From JANQHS01 sp965227315 (GTDB lineage Bacteria > Bacteroidota > Bacteroidia > Cytophagales > CCMP332): a stretch of DNA of 64,000 nt. Shown here one piece after another: positions 1 to 7,973 of the stretch (the stretch's first letter is position 1; every line of letters begins with the position of its first letter). A program made the position numbers and the translations under genes. The notes under the pieces are model-generated. The model did no database searches. It saw nothing but the letters and a program-made list of their open reading frames with translations, and was not told where the DNA came from. The stretch is taken from assembly GCA_965227315.1 (NCBI GenBank), contig OZ245737.1, forward strand, positions 2,108,001 through 2,172,000, read 5' to 3'.

Positions 1-594
1 ACTTTCATTTCCCGAGCCGGGTTCGGTCACAATATGATAAAGCCCTGAAGCCGTGGGTTCCGCGCTAAGCTCCCTGGCTTCGAGGAAGGCCAAAATTTCT
101 TTTTCCTGTTCCATTCTTAATTCTTTGTTTTTTTCAAATTGTTCCGCCTGGATCTCTTCCTCGGTTTGTACATTGACCATTCTGATCCTGTACTGGAGGT
201 ATTTTGATCCTCTCAGATTGGGGGGTATCAGCTCTGTTCGCCCTTTGTAGATCGAATCGATCAAAACGAAGAAAATGGCAGAATCATCCTTTGCCATCAT
301 GGCCAATCCGTCTTCCAGTCCGCCCTTGAAAGTAGGTTCAGGCAATGGTGTTATGATGGGAATCGCCCCTCCCTGGTAGGTAGAAGAGAGTAGCGAATCG
401 GTTTCATTGTAAATTCCCAGATGAAAGGAGATGATATCCTGAGGGCCGGGCTTATTGTTTTCGGTTTGTTCGACAAACTTGTATTTCAGTCCGTCTTCAT
501 TGATCGAAAATCCGTCTTTGGTATCCTGCGAACAGCTTTCGAAGAATACGGCAAAGCAGCAGACCAGAATTAATACTTGAGTTCTGTAATTCAT
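1..594 (-). CDS. gldI: GldI-like FKBP-type peptidyl-prolyl isomerase lipoprotein (3' end outside window)
   Basis: Open frame of 198 codons from ATG at 594 to the window edge, so the C-terminus is missing. Residues 1-21 form a lipoprotein signal with a Cys at 21 (FFESC), so export and lipid anchoring are expected. The remainder reads as FKBP-like sequence (FKGGLEDGLAMM, then ASGLYHIV where the main PPIase domain would begin). In Bacteroidota, gldI encodes an FKBP-like lipoprotein needed for gliding and is often next to a DHH phosphoesterase and ndk, as here. Its ATG overlaps the nrnA stop as ATGA, suggesting translational coupling. The family call is firm; the gldI name rests on context. Confidence 0.75.
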   Translation of the reverse strand, partial: MNYRTQVLILVCCFAVFFESCSQDTKDGFSINEDGLKYKFVEQTENNKPGPQDIISFHLGIYNETDSLLSSTYQGGAIPIITPLPEPTFKGGLEDGLAMMAKDDSAIFFVLIDSIYKGRTELIPPNLRGSKYLQYRIRMVNVQTEEEIQAEQFEKNKELRMEQEKEILAFLEARELSAEPTASGLYHIVTEPGSGNES

Positions 595-1625
595 ATTTTG
601 TTTTCTATGGCATTGACCCTGTTGAGTTCGTGCTTGTATTTTGGCAACAGGCCAACAAATTTTTCTATTGTTTCATTCAATGGAAGTGAACTTCTCCCGC
701 CGGCAGCGTTCTTATGTCCCCCGCCTTCAAAATTCTCCTTTGCAAATTCGTTCACGTTAAAATCTCCCACCGATCTGAAGGACAACCTTCTTTCGCCCTC
801 CCTGTCATTGACAAAGGCGGCGAAAACCACGCCGTCAATCGAGAGTGCATAGTTAACGAATCCTTCCGTATCTCCGGTTTGAAATTTGAATTCTTCAAGC
901 TCCTCGGAGGATAAGGCGATATAGGCGGTGTTGTATTCCGGAAGAACGACCAGTTTTTTGTAAAGAACATATCCCAGCAACTGAAGTTTTGCCTTGCGGT
1001 TATGATCATAGATCAGTCTATGGATCTTGGAATGGTTGATTCCCAGGTCCATTAATTCACCGGCCATGTGATGAACCTTTTTGGAGGTGCTTGGAAACCG
1101 GAAAGATCCTGTATCGGTCATGACTCCGGCATATAAGGCTTCGGCCAGGGAGGTGTCCAGGAGATCCGCTTTTCCCAGGCTTTTGATAAAATCATAGGTC
1201 AGTTCGGCCGTCGACGAGGCATCGGTTGACCAGAACTCGAAATCCGCGAAGTCCTCTTTTCCGATGTGGTGATCGATCAGTACTTTTTTGGCTTTGGATT
1301 CGGCGACCATTTTCCCAAGGCTGTTGATCCGATCCAGGGATGAAAAGTCCAGGCAAAAGATCAGGTCTGCTTCCCGGATCGCATTTTGGCATTTTCCATC
1401 CTTGTCTTTTTGATAATCCCAGACCTCAACCTCACCAGGCATCCAGCAAAGGAATTTGGGATAATCGGTTGGAGAGATCACGCGAACCTTATGCCCCATT
1501 TGTTTCAGGACCCCACCCAGACCCAGGGAAGACCCAAGAGCATCGGCGTCGGGTTTCTGATGAGTTGTGATCACAACATTGCAGGGACTGTCGAGCAAGG
1601 ACTTTAGAGAAGCTGGTATTTCCAT
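591..1625 (-). CDS. nrnA: DHH/DHHA1 phosphoesterase, bifunctional oligoribonuclease/PAP phosphatase NrnA-like
   Basis: 344 residues, a normal length for NrnA. The DHH domain is clear: motif I at about residues 21-32 (THQKPDADALGS, H22, D26, D28) and the DHH triad at D118-H119-H120 (LIDHHIG). The DHHA1 glycine-rich motif GGGHKNAAGG lies near residues 301-310. The family degrades nanoRNA dinucleotides and/or dephosphorylates pAp in the cytosol using Mn2+. It lies upstream of and overlaps the gldI-like gene by four bases, and is divergent from ndk, an arrangement I know from other Bacteroidota. Confidence 0.9.
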   Translation of the reverse strand: MEIPASLKSLLDSPCNVVITTHQKPDADALGSSLGLGGVLKQMGHKVRVISPTDYPKFLCWMPGEVEVWDYQKDKDGKCQNAIREADLIFCLDFSSLDRINSLGKMVAESKAKKVLIDHHIGKEDFADFEFWSTDASSTAELTYDFIKSLGKADLLDTSLAEALYAGVMTDTGSFRFPSTSKKVHHMAGELMDLGINHSKIHRLIYDHNRKAKLQLLGYVLYKKLVVLPEYNTAYIALSSEELEEFKFQTGDTEGFVNYALSIDGVVFAAFVNDREGERRLSFRSVGDFNVNEFAKENFEGGGHKNAAGGRSSLPLNETIEKFVGLLPKYKHELNRVNAIENKI

Positions 1626-1673
1626 ATTATCCCTCGAGGGGAAAATGATAAGGGGGCAAAAATGTCAAACTTT

Positions 1674-1687
1674 ATGGTATTTACCAT
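1674..1687. repeat. 14-bp palindrome in the nrnA/ndk divergent region
   Basis: ATGGTA-TT-TACCAT is a perfect dyad with six-base arms, placed between the nrnA start (1625) and the ndk start (1781). It could be an operator for either gene, but no regulator is identified. A second short palindrome, CCCTCGAGGG, lies at 1631-1640 just upstream of nrnA. Confidence 0.35.
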
Positions 1688-1752
1688 TCGAAAAATCAGA
1701 TTACTTGTGCATGAATAATGGCCGGAGTCAGGCTTTATTCATCGGGTATTGG

Positions 1753-1760
1753 TACTTTTG
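1753..1760 (+). promoter_or_regulatory. Putative ndk promoter -7 element
   Basis: TACTTTTG matches the Bacteroidota -7 consensus TAnnTTTG and ends 20 bases before the ndk ATG at 1781. I see no convincing -33 TTTG at the usual 19-21 base spacing, so the call rests on the -7 box and position only. Confidence 0.45.
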
Positions 1761-1780
1761 CGGCTCATTTTCAGAAAACC

Positions 1781-2197
1781 ATGAGCAACATTACATTTTC
1801 AATGATCAAGCCTGATGCCGTAGGAGCGGGAAACTCGGGCGCCATACTCAAGATGATCGAAGAAGCGGGCTTCAGGATCGTCGCAATGAAGAAATTGAGG
1901 CTTAGCCGGGAAAGGGCAGGTCAATTCTATGAAGTGCATAAGGAGAGGCCCTTCTACGGAGAACTTTGTGAATACATGTCTTCAGGACCGATCATCGCTT
2001 TCGTTGTGGAAAAGAGCAATGCGGTTGAAGACTTCAGGACATTGATCGGAGCCACCAACCCACAGGAAGCTGCCGAAGGAACGATCAGGAAGCTTTTTGC
2101 AACGGATATCTCCGCGAATGCCATTCATGGCTCCGATTCGGACGAGAACGCCAATATCGAAGCCAACTTTTTCTTCTCCCAACTGGAAAGGGTCTAG
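1781..2197 (+). CDS. ndk: Nucleoside diphosphate kinase
   Basis: 138 residues from ATG at 1781. The longer open frame from 1718 adds 21 residues not expected in this family and would run through the promoter-like sequence. The catalytic region NAIHGSDS carries the phosphorylated histidine (H116), and the start TFSMIKPDAV is the usual nucleotide-binding strand. It transfers the gamma phosphate between NTPs and NDPs in the cytosol. It is divergent from nrnA and followed by a strong intrinsic terminator at 2263-2303, so it is probably transcribed alone. Confidence 0.96.
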   Translation: MSNITFSMIKPDAVGAGNSGAILKMIEEAGFRIVAMKKLRLSRERAGQFYEVHKERPFYGELCEYMSSGPIIAFVVEKSNAVEDFRTLIGATNPQEAAEGTIRKLFATDISANAIHGSDSDENANIEANFFFSQLERV

Positions 2198-2248
2198 GAC
2201 ATCAGCGCAGGAGAATCTTCCTGCTCGTGATCCCCTTACCTGTTTGGA

Positions 2249-2458
2249 TCATGAGGAAATATATCCCTGAGGGGCAGTCCTTCTGTTCTCAGGGATTTTT
2301 TTTGACCCTTTATATCCGCGGCGTTCTTTTTCCTTCAGCACGATGGCACGCTCGCTCATTTGCTGTGCCTTTATGTTGCATTGGGTCAATAGCAAAATGA
2401 AGAAGCTCAGATACAGGAGAAATACAAAGGCCTTCAGTATGGGATTATGGGCTCTCAT
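2249..2458 (-). CDS. Small hypothetical lipoprotein or membrane protein
   Basis: 69 residues. A strongly hydrophobic segment at about residues 9-26 ends in LLLTQCN, which resembles a lipobox although Gln before Cys is unusual. A basic, charged tail follows. I recognise no family. The last 15 or so codons are antisense to the ndk terminator hairpin, which argues for caution. It sits between convergent ndk and the FkbM gene. It may be a genuine small envelope protein or a chance open frame. Confidence 0.45.
   Translation of the reverse strand: MRAHNPILKAFVFLLYLSFFILLLTQCNIKAQQMSERAIVLKEKERRGYKGSKKIPENRRTAPQGYISS
2263..2303 (+). terminator. Intrinsic terminator of ndk
   Basis: ATCCCTGAG (2263-2271) pairs perfectly with CTCAGGGAT (2288-2296) around a 16-base loop and runs directly into eight T residues (2296-2303). 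It is 65 bases beyond the ndk stop and correctly oriented. Confidence 0.85.
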
Positions 2459-2506
2459 GGCACAAGACTATTTGGACATTATTGATCCAAATGCTGTGCC
2501 AATAAC

Positions 2507-3397
2507 CTAGAGAAGATATTGATCCAATGACTTGAGCCTTTCAGCAATCTCCGGTTTGCAGATCAAAAAGTTATAATAATCGCTTTTACCAAGATGCTCG
2601 ACTTTCCTGATGCTGCCCTGCTCATCGATGTTGTAGTATTCATATCCCATCCCGGAGATCAGTTCTTCAATTCCGCTCGCCACATTTTTATTCAGGATCT
2701 CGATCAGCATGGTCGGCTGAGATCTTTGCAGAGCTTCGCCCATTCCCTCCAGCACCTGAACCTCATGGGTTTCCACATCGATCTTCATCAGGTCAATGTT
2801 TTTGATCGCATTGCTCCCGATGAAAGAGTCAAGACGTTGGGTTTCGATTTCCACAGGGATGGAGTCCGACTGATCCTCGCTGAGATCCTCACCGACAGTC
2901 ACCGATAGGGTATGCTCGGTGTCCTTGTCATAGATCAAAGCGGTGCCGTCCTGATTTGAAGCTGCCTTTTTGATGCAGTGAATATCGAATCCGTTCAGCG
3001 CATTGTTGGCTTCCAGCTTTTGATGAACCCTTTCTACCGGTTCGAATGCATAGATCTCGGCCTTTGGATTCGAGGCCCTGGACAACAGACTGTAAACACC
3101 TGTGTTCGCACCTATGTCCAAAATGGTCGTTGCCTGCTGACTCAACTCATGCCATAGGCTCAGGGAAACCTTTTCCCAGCCCCGGAATATGCCTTCCCAG
3201 AAGATCTCATTCTCGATCTGGTAGCCGTAATGCCGTACCTTGAAAGAAGTGTTGCCGGTCACCGGGACAATGAAGTCCCCCTTGAAATGGAGATGTTGAT
3301 AGATGCTTCTTCGCGGCCTGATGTTCTTTCGAAGAAATTCAAAAGCCTGCTGCTTAAAGGGCAGTGCATCAAACAAATATTTTAGGAATCTTTTCAA
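2507..3397 (-). CDS. FkbM family SAM-dependent methyltransferase
   Basis: 296 residues. The SAM-binding motif I is ILDIGANTGVYSLL at about residues 92-105, followed by the acidic strand IYAFEPVE. The FkbM hallmark IDLMKIDVETHEVQVLEGM lies near residue 200. FkbM proteins are O-methyltransferases, often acting on sugars, polysaccharides or secondary metabolites; the substrate here is unknown. The start is TTG at 3397: a TAA closes the frame just upstream and there is no ATG near the N-terminus. It is preceded by the DUF1566 gene 51 bases away on the same strand. Confidence 0.88.
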   Translation of the reverse strand: MKRFLKYLFDALPFKQQAFEFLRKNIRPRRSIYQHLHFKGDFIVPVTGNTSFKVRHYGYQIENEIFWEGIFRGWEKVSLSLWHELSQQATTILDIGANTGVYSLLSRASNPKAEIYAFEPVERVHQKLEANNALNGFDIHCIKKAASNQDGTALIYDKDTEHTLSVTVGEDLSEDQSDSIPVEIETQRLDSFIGSNAIKNIDLMKIDVETHEVQVLEGMGEALQRSQPTMLIEILNKNVASGIEELISGMGYEYYNIDEQGSIRKVEHLGKSDYYNFLICKPEIAERLKSLDQYLL

Positions 3398-3448
3398 GTT
3401 GGCATACAGGAGTTCTTAGTTGACAACCCCGAATTTCATTGGCAGAGA

Positions 3449-4348
3449 TTAAAAAGCCCTGATCGCTCTTACCCGGAAAGTCGAGTTCTTAAAATCGAAA
3501 TCGGAACTTCCCCTTCCGAAATTATAATGCCAGGCAGAGCTACCATTGTATTCCGTGGATGACCAATAACTTCCGTTGGTCGGTGCGTTGTACTCCTTGC
3601 CAAAATTGGTAATGACAAAATCCTGCTCGGCCAAAAGCCTTAGCTCTCTATCTGAGGGCAGGTACCAATCGTTAAACCCTCCTCCGGAATAGGCATCGCA
3701 CATGGTCGCTGCGTAACCGGCCGTTGAATTGTTCGCGACGATGGCCGCAGTGTTGGTAGAACCATTGCTCATGTTCCTGGCTGTTGGAACCGATCCGCTG
3801 GTATTGGCACTCCAGGCCACCCCGCTTCCGCCGTCCAGATCGGCAGGACTGGCGATGAGCCCATGCTGACCATCGGGGCTAACCCAAAAAACGATCCCGC
3901 CCGCAAACATTTCTCCGATATAATGTCCTCCACCTCCGCTGGAGATGCTTTCCGCGGTTTTGGCATGAAGGGCATAGGGCACGCTGAGCAACTGCGTGGT
4001 GCCAGTGATCGAATAGACCGTCCCACCACTGGGGTCTATATCGGTTTTTACGAAATACGGCCCATCGCTCCAGTCAATGGAAGAGAAGCTTCCGGCCACC
4101 ACCGTGCCAGCGCCGATCCTGATGGAAACCAATCCGTTTGCATTGCTGATGGGAACCAGAGTTTCGATATAGACTGCGGAACCTGAGGAAGAGCCTTGCA
4201 ATATGCTGATCTGCATTCCGATATTGGAATTGGTGACCAGGTTATTGTTGGCATTCCTGATTACCGCCTGATAACTGATGAGCTCCGGTGCCTGGGAAAA
4301 GGCGGGAATCGAAATGCAAAACGCGAGAAGGATAAGGTAGGGTTTCAC
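3449..4348 (-). CDS. Secreted DUF1566 (Lcl-type C-terminal domain) protein
   Basis: 299 residues with a signal peptide (cleavage near AFSQ, residues 16-19). The N-terminal half opens with the ISYQAVIRN segment common in exported Bacteroidota proteins and has a beta-rich, Ser/Gly-rich character. The C-terminal half carries the DUF1566 signature: FNDWYLPSDRELRLL, YWSSTEYNGSSAW and a closing VRAIRAF. Such domains resemble surface lectin-like or adhesin folds, but the ligand is unknown. The start codon is GTG at 4348. It lies 44 bases downstream of a T9SS substrate gene on the same strand, so the two may be coexpressed. Confidence 0.85.
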   Translation of the reverse strand: MKPYLILLAFCISIPAFSQAPELISYQAVIRNANNNLVTNSNIGMQISILQGSSSGSAVYIETLVPISNANGLVSIRIGAGTVVAGSFSSIDWSDGPYFVKTDIDPSGGTVYSITGTTQLLSVPYALHAKTAESISSGGGGHYIGEMFAGGIVFWVSPDGQHGLIASPADLDGGSGVAWSANTSGSVPTARNMSNGSTNTAAIVANNSTAGYAATMCDAYSGGGFNDWYLPSDRELRLLAEQDFVITNFGKEYNAPTNGSYWSSTEYNGSSAWHYNFGRGSSDFDFKNSTFRVRAIRAF

Positions 4349-4392
4349 GGATGTTGGTTTTGGTTAAAATTCAATGAGTTCTTTGACAAAAA

Positions 4393-4866
4393 TCAGTTTT
4401 TGACAATTCTATATGACCATATTTCTTCATCTCCATCATAGATCATGAGATGATAAAGCCTCGGAGTCAGTTCCTGCAGATCCAGAAAGAAGTTTTCTTC
4501 CTCAAGAGAGAATTCCATGATCGTTTGCCCGTCTATATCGTAGATCTTGCCCCTGAGCTTAGAATAGGCCTGCCCATTCCATTCAAAAAACAGTTTTTCG
4601 GAAACCGGGTTTGGGTAAACGTTCAGAGATGAATAGGGCATCAATCCTGAAATCGGCGTCAGGGATATTTCCCGGGGTTGTTGTGTACCGGGAACAACTG
4701 AGCCACTGGTGCCGATCAGGGATTCGTAGAATACCTGCCCGATGGTAAAACTTGCGCTTCCCGTTCCTGTGGCATCGCCTCCGGCTGTGACCACCAGGGA
4801 TTGTCCAAGGGAGACATTGGAGATCATTATCAGCCCAAAAAGAACAATTGCAGGAAGGGATCTCAT
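4393..4866 (-). CDS. Small T9SS type A sorting-domain protein
   Basis: 157 residues: signal peptide (about 1-21, ending SLGQ), a short Gly/Thr-rich segment, then a Por secretion C-terminal domain beginning LNVYPNPVSEKLFFEW at about residue 81 and ending in YRIVKN. The sorting domain makes up half the protein, so its passenger is very small. It should be exported by Sec and then by the type IX system. It is upstream of the DUF1566 protein, and a passenger this small suggests it could be an accessory or anchoring partner (inference). Confidence 0.88.
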   Translation of the reverse strand: MRSLPAIVLFGLIMISNVSLGQSLVVTAGGDATGTGSASFTIGQVFYESLIGTSGSVVPGTQQPREISLTPISGLMPYSSLNVYPNPVSEKLFFEWNGQAYSKLRGKIYDIDGQTIMEFSLEEENFFLDLQELTPRLYHLMIYDGDEEIWSYRIVKN

Positions 4867-4952
4867 AGTCGGTAGAACTTTTGCTTCGCTACGAAATATA
4901 GTTAATACTTTGCTAGTGTACCGAGAGAAAGGGCTTCATAAAAGGAACCAAC

Positions 4953-5795
4953 CTATTTCGCCTTGCTCCTCAATTGACTTGCTTCTGTGATGCCCTTCTT
5001 GTCCGGATTTCTCAGGGCATGGCGGATCACCCATTTCCTTTCCTTTGAAGCGCCTTCCAGCCAATTCTCGCAAAGCTGCAGTGCAAGCTCCAGATGGTCC
5101 TTGGCAATATCTCCGACATGATTAGCGACACTTCTTCTGACATATAGATCCGCATCATCCTTGAGCTCTTCGAGTATTCTCAGAGATGGTTGGGGGTCTT
5201 TGACCAGGGCATCGATCTTTTGCGCCCAGGGGAGACGTGGCCTGCTTCCCTCCGAACATAATCTTCGCACATGGGGATCAGGATCTTTCATCCATGTATA
5301 AAGCACCTCAAAGGTCCTTACAGGTTGATCTATGATGAATGGCCTGATCGAAAACTCGGAGGTAAACCTTTTTGTCAATTCATATTGGGCGGTCATAGAA
5401 ACATCAAACGGATCCTTTCCATCATTATAGTCCAGATCCAATCCGTTCTTTTCGATATAGCTGGTATGCGGCATGTAGAACATCACCGCCATTCCCAGGT
5501 CGGTAGTCTCTTTTCGGGCCGGGGTAAGCGAAGCCAGGATCACCTGAATTGCCTTTGAATAAGGCCTTGGAAGGAAAGCCTTCATCGCTTCTGCAATATG
5601 AGCTGCCCTTTCCTTGATCGAAAGGGGTTCCAGCCCCTCGCAAGACATTTTAATAAACCCATCGGCTTTGAAATCAGCATCACCGATGGACAGGTTGGCA
5701 GCTAGCTGTTCTATCGCGGGCCTTTCAAGCACAGACGTTAAAGGAATTCCTTTCTGAATTGAATTAGGGGCCGGTGGAAGGAGAGGAGTCTTCAT
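4953..5795 (-). CDS. AlkD-like DNA alkylation repair protein (HEAT-repeat glycosylase family)
   Basis: 280 residues from ATG at 5795 (an upstream TTG at 5816 is less likely). It is alpha-helical with HEAT-like repeats. Family segments visible are LCSEGSRPRLPWA (about residues 180-192) and LYVRRSVANHVGDIAKDH (about 218-235). Relatives excise alkylated bases by stacking against DNA without base flipping; whether this member is catalytic cannot be told by eye. It is cytosolic and stands alone between the T9SS gene and a terminator at 5818-5850. Confidence 0.82.
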   Translation of the reverse strand: MKTPLLPPAPNSIQKGIPLTSVLERPAIEQLAANLSIGDADFKADGFIKMSCEGLEPLSIKERAAHIAEAMKAFLPRPYSKAIQVILASLTPARKETTDLGMAVMFYMPHTSYIEKNGLDLDYNDGKDPFDVSMTAQYELTKRFTSEFSIRPFIIDQPVRTFEVLYTWMKDPDPHVRRLCSEGSRPRLPWAQKIDALVKDPQPSLRILEELKDDADLYVRRSVANHVGDIAKDHLELALQLCENWLEGASKERKWVIRHALRNPDKKGITEASQLRSKAK

Positions 5796-5817
5796 GAAGT
5801 GAATATCAGTTTTCAAA

Positions 5818-5850
5818 TAAAAAAAGGGAAGCCCGCGCCTCCCTTTTTTG
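5818..5850 (-). terminator. Intrinsic terminator after the Cys-nucleophile hydrolase gene
   Basis: An A-tract plus GGGA on one side pairs with TCCC plus a T-tract on the other around a GC-rich loop. The symmetric A/T tracts allow function on either strand. It lies 20 bases beyond the stop at 5870 and separates that operon from the AlkD-like gene. Confidence 0.8.
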
Positions 5851-5869
5851 AATGATTGCTCCTCATTGC

Positions 5870-6871
5870 CTACATCTTCGTATGGAACCAGCGCGAAGCT
5901 TCCGCCACGGATTCGTTCACCTCTGCATCCTGATCATAATAACTGAATTGATGATAAGGAGACTCCAGATCTGTTTCCATCCAGTGGAGTTTCTTGTCCT
6001 CGGAGGCGATCATTTCGAAGTAGTTCCTGGTGTATTGAGGAAGTACTGCGCCGTCAGAATGGATCATCAATGTTGGTTTGTCCAAGGCCGACGCTGTGGG
6101 CATGGGGTCGGTCGTCAACCAGTCTTCCCAGGACATGACCGCAAACTTATCCGCGCTCCATTGCGGAATGGCGCCTCTTTCCGGATTTAGATAATAGTCA
6201 TAAGGCCCGTACATGGCTGCCGAAGGATCCTCGGTGGAGATGGTAGGGATGTACTCAACCTCTCCGCTTTCGGCATAGACTTTCTTTGCTTCTCGCGCAG
6301 CATCCACTTTGCTCTGCACTCCTTCTTCTCCTCCGTAGAAGAGCTTCACGGCTTCGGCATCATGCAACCAGGAGGCCGTGGTGACCACCGATCTGATCCT
6401 GTCATCTTCTGAGGCCGCCATCAGCGTATACATGGCCCCGGCGCAGACGCCAAAGGCTCCGAGTTTTTCGGTATCCACTTCGGGGACGGTCTCCAGAAAT
6501 GAAACCGCATTTCGGACGTCTTCCTTCTTTAATTGCGGGCTCTCATAGAACCTTGGCTCACCTTCGCTTTCTCCAAAATTTCTGAAATCAAAGGCCAGGG
6601 TGATGAATCCCTCATCGGCAAGCTTCCTTGCGTAGAGACCCGCCATTTGCTCTTTTACCGTTGTCCAACTTCCGGAAACCACCAGGGCCGGATATTTTTT
6701 TGAAGGATCGAAATCCTTGGGAAGGAAGAGGTTGCCTACCAGCTCCGCTCCTTCGCTGTTGAATCTCACTTTTTTCATTTCCATTTGTTTTTGTTCTGCT
6801 TCGTTTGAATTGTTTGGCTTGCATGCTGACAGCAAGGTCAGCGCTGCGAGCACCATGATGATCTTTTTCAT
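5870..6871 (-). CDS. Alpha/beta hydrolase lipoprotein with cysteine nucleophile elbow
   Basis: 333 residues. A lipoprotein signal ends at C17 (LLSAC), so the enzyme should be anchored in the envelope facing the periplasm or outside. The fold markers are VVSGSW (oxyanion strand), FDFRNFGES and the nucleophile elbow GVCAG, with C143 replacing the usual Ser, as in dienelactone hydrolase. A C-terminal SPYHQFSYYDQDAEVNE segment probably supplies the catalytic His. The substrate is unknown. It is the last gene of a short operon: the SnoaL-like lipoprotein ends 6 bases upstream. A terminator follows. Confidence 0.85.
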   Translation of the reverse strand: MKKIIMVLAALTLLSACKPNNSNEAEQKQMEMKKVRFNSEGAELVGNLFLPKDFDPSKKYPALVVSGSWTTVKEQMAGLYARKLADEGFITLAFDFRNFGESEGEPRFYESPQLKKEDVRNAVSFLETVPEVDTEKLGAFGVCAGAMYTLMAASEDDRIRSVVTTASWLHDAEAVKLFYGGEEGVQSKVDAAREAKKVYAESGEVEYIPTISTEDPSAAMYGPYDYYLNPERGAIPQWSADKFAVMSWEDWLTTDPMPTASALDKPTLMIHSDGAVLPQYTRNYFEMIASEDKKLHWMETDLESPYHQFSYYDQDAEVNESVAEASRWFHTKM

Positions 6872-6877
6872 ATCTGC

Positions 6878-7384
6878 TTATTTAATTTGATCGAGAAGCC
6901 CAAAGCCACGCGCAGCGACTATGGGATTAAATATTTCCACATACTCCAGGATCAGTCCGTCGCCGTCGAAACGGAAGGTGGAGTAATAATCATTTTCATA
7001 AAAACCGGCATTGTCCTTCAGCCTGATCCTGCCTTTGTACTTGACAAAAACCATGTTGGGATCCTCCGTAGCGAGGAGCTCCTCAATGGTGAATTGCATT
7101 CCGTCGAAATTCGGGAACACAGGTGTCCAATACTCTCTGATGCCCTTCCTCCCCCTGGCTCCCTCCGGGAATATTCCCGAGGCATAGGGGTTGATGTGTA
7201 CTGCTTCTTCGGAAAACAGCGACACGATCCGGTCGACATCCTCATTCTCCAGTGATCGGAAGAATACTTTAACAGACTCTTTATTCTTATGGGCGATTTG
7301 TTTTTCCATTTTTTCCTGATTTTGATTCCCGGCACACCCCGGCAGAAGTACAAGAAGGAATAATGTCCATATCGGATTTTTCAT
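6878..7384 (-). CDS. SnoaL-like (NTF2 fold) lipoprotein
   Basis: 168 residues from ATG at 7384; a GTG at 7390 is an alternative. A signal with LLPGC gives a lipidated N-terminus. The mature part reads as a SnoaL/NTF2 cone: VKVFFRSLENEDVDRIVSLF, then EGARGRKGIREYWTP, then a beta sheet ending in EYVEIFNPIVAARG. It is usually a small-molecule binding or isomerase-like fold; function unknown. It follows a second SnoaL-like gene by about 8 bases and precedes the lipid-anchored hydrolase by 6, so the three likely act on one exported substrate (inference). Confidence 0.85.
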   Translation of the reverse strand: MKNPIWTLFLLVLLPGCAGNQNQEKMEKQIAHKNKESVKVFFRSLENEDVDRIVSLFSEEAVHINPYASGIFPEGARGRKGIREYWTPVFPNFDGMQFTIEELLATEDPNMVFVKYKGRIRLKDNAGFYENDYYSTFRFDGDGLILEYVEIFNPIVAARGFGLLDQIK

Positions 7385-7392
7385 GACCACTT

Positions 7393-7893
7393 CTACTTTA
7401 GTTTTTCGATCGCTTTCTGTGGCAGTGTGGTATTACCATCCTGGAATTTGAAGTTGAATTTCATGGCATTGATCTTCCAGCTTTCCTTTTCGACCCTGGT
7501 AAGGTCAAAATCATAGGAACCGACGACCACCCAAAGGTCTCCCTGCTCATCCTTGAGAAAATGGCTTGCTGTGCCATAGCAAAAGACATGGGCCTGATCA
7601 CCGTTCCCGGTCACCATAATATTTCCGAGTTGATGGTGTGTAAATTCAAAGCCGGGTAAGATCCCTTTCCAGGAATCAACGATCTGCGTTGGGGATAAAA
7701 CCTGAGCCGGATTCCCGCTCATAGATGAATAGTCCAGGTTCACCTCATCGGCAAATACTTTCATGACCGCTTCCCAATCATGCTGATCGGTTGCTACAAA
7801 AAGGCTCACCACAGCTTCACCGGGTGTGGCATTTGTACCGGCAAGAAGCCCGAAGGGAATGATGCTCAGAATACTGAATATGACTTTCTTCAT
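7393..7893 (-). CDS. Exported SnoaL-like (NTF2 fold) protein
   Basis: 166 residues. The start is ATG at 7893, which gives a clean signal peptide (MKKVIF...LLAGTNA); the upstream frame to 7917 adds eight implausible residues. The body has the NTF2-like pattern: a helix with LFVATDQHDWEAVMKVFADEV, then LSPTQIVDSWKGILPGF, then strands VMVTGNGDQAHVFCYG-like to the end. First gene of a three-gene operon with the SnoaL-like lipoprotein and the Cys hydrolase. The AraC gene lies 80 bases upstream and could control it. Confidence 0.83.
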   Translation of the reverse strand: MKKVIFSILSIIPFGLLAGTNATPGEAVVSLFVATDQHDWEAVMKVFADEVNLDYSSMSGNPAQVLSPTQIVDSWKGILPGFEFTHHQLGNIMVTGNGDQAHVFCYGTASHFLKDEQGDLWVVVGSYDFDLTRVEKESWKINAMKFNFKFQDGNTTLPQKAIEKLK

Positions 7894-7973
7894 CGCTTTG
7901 TTCTTTTGTTGATACAAAGCTGGGCATGGGAAAGCCGTCTTAATTCAGCATTTCAAAGAGGGGAGTATAAATT

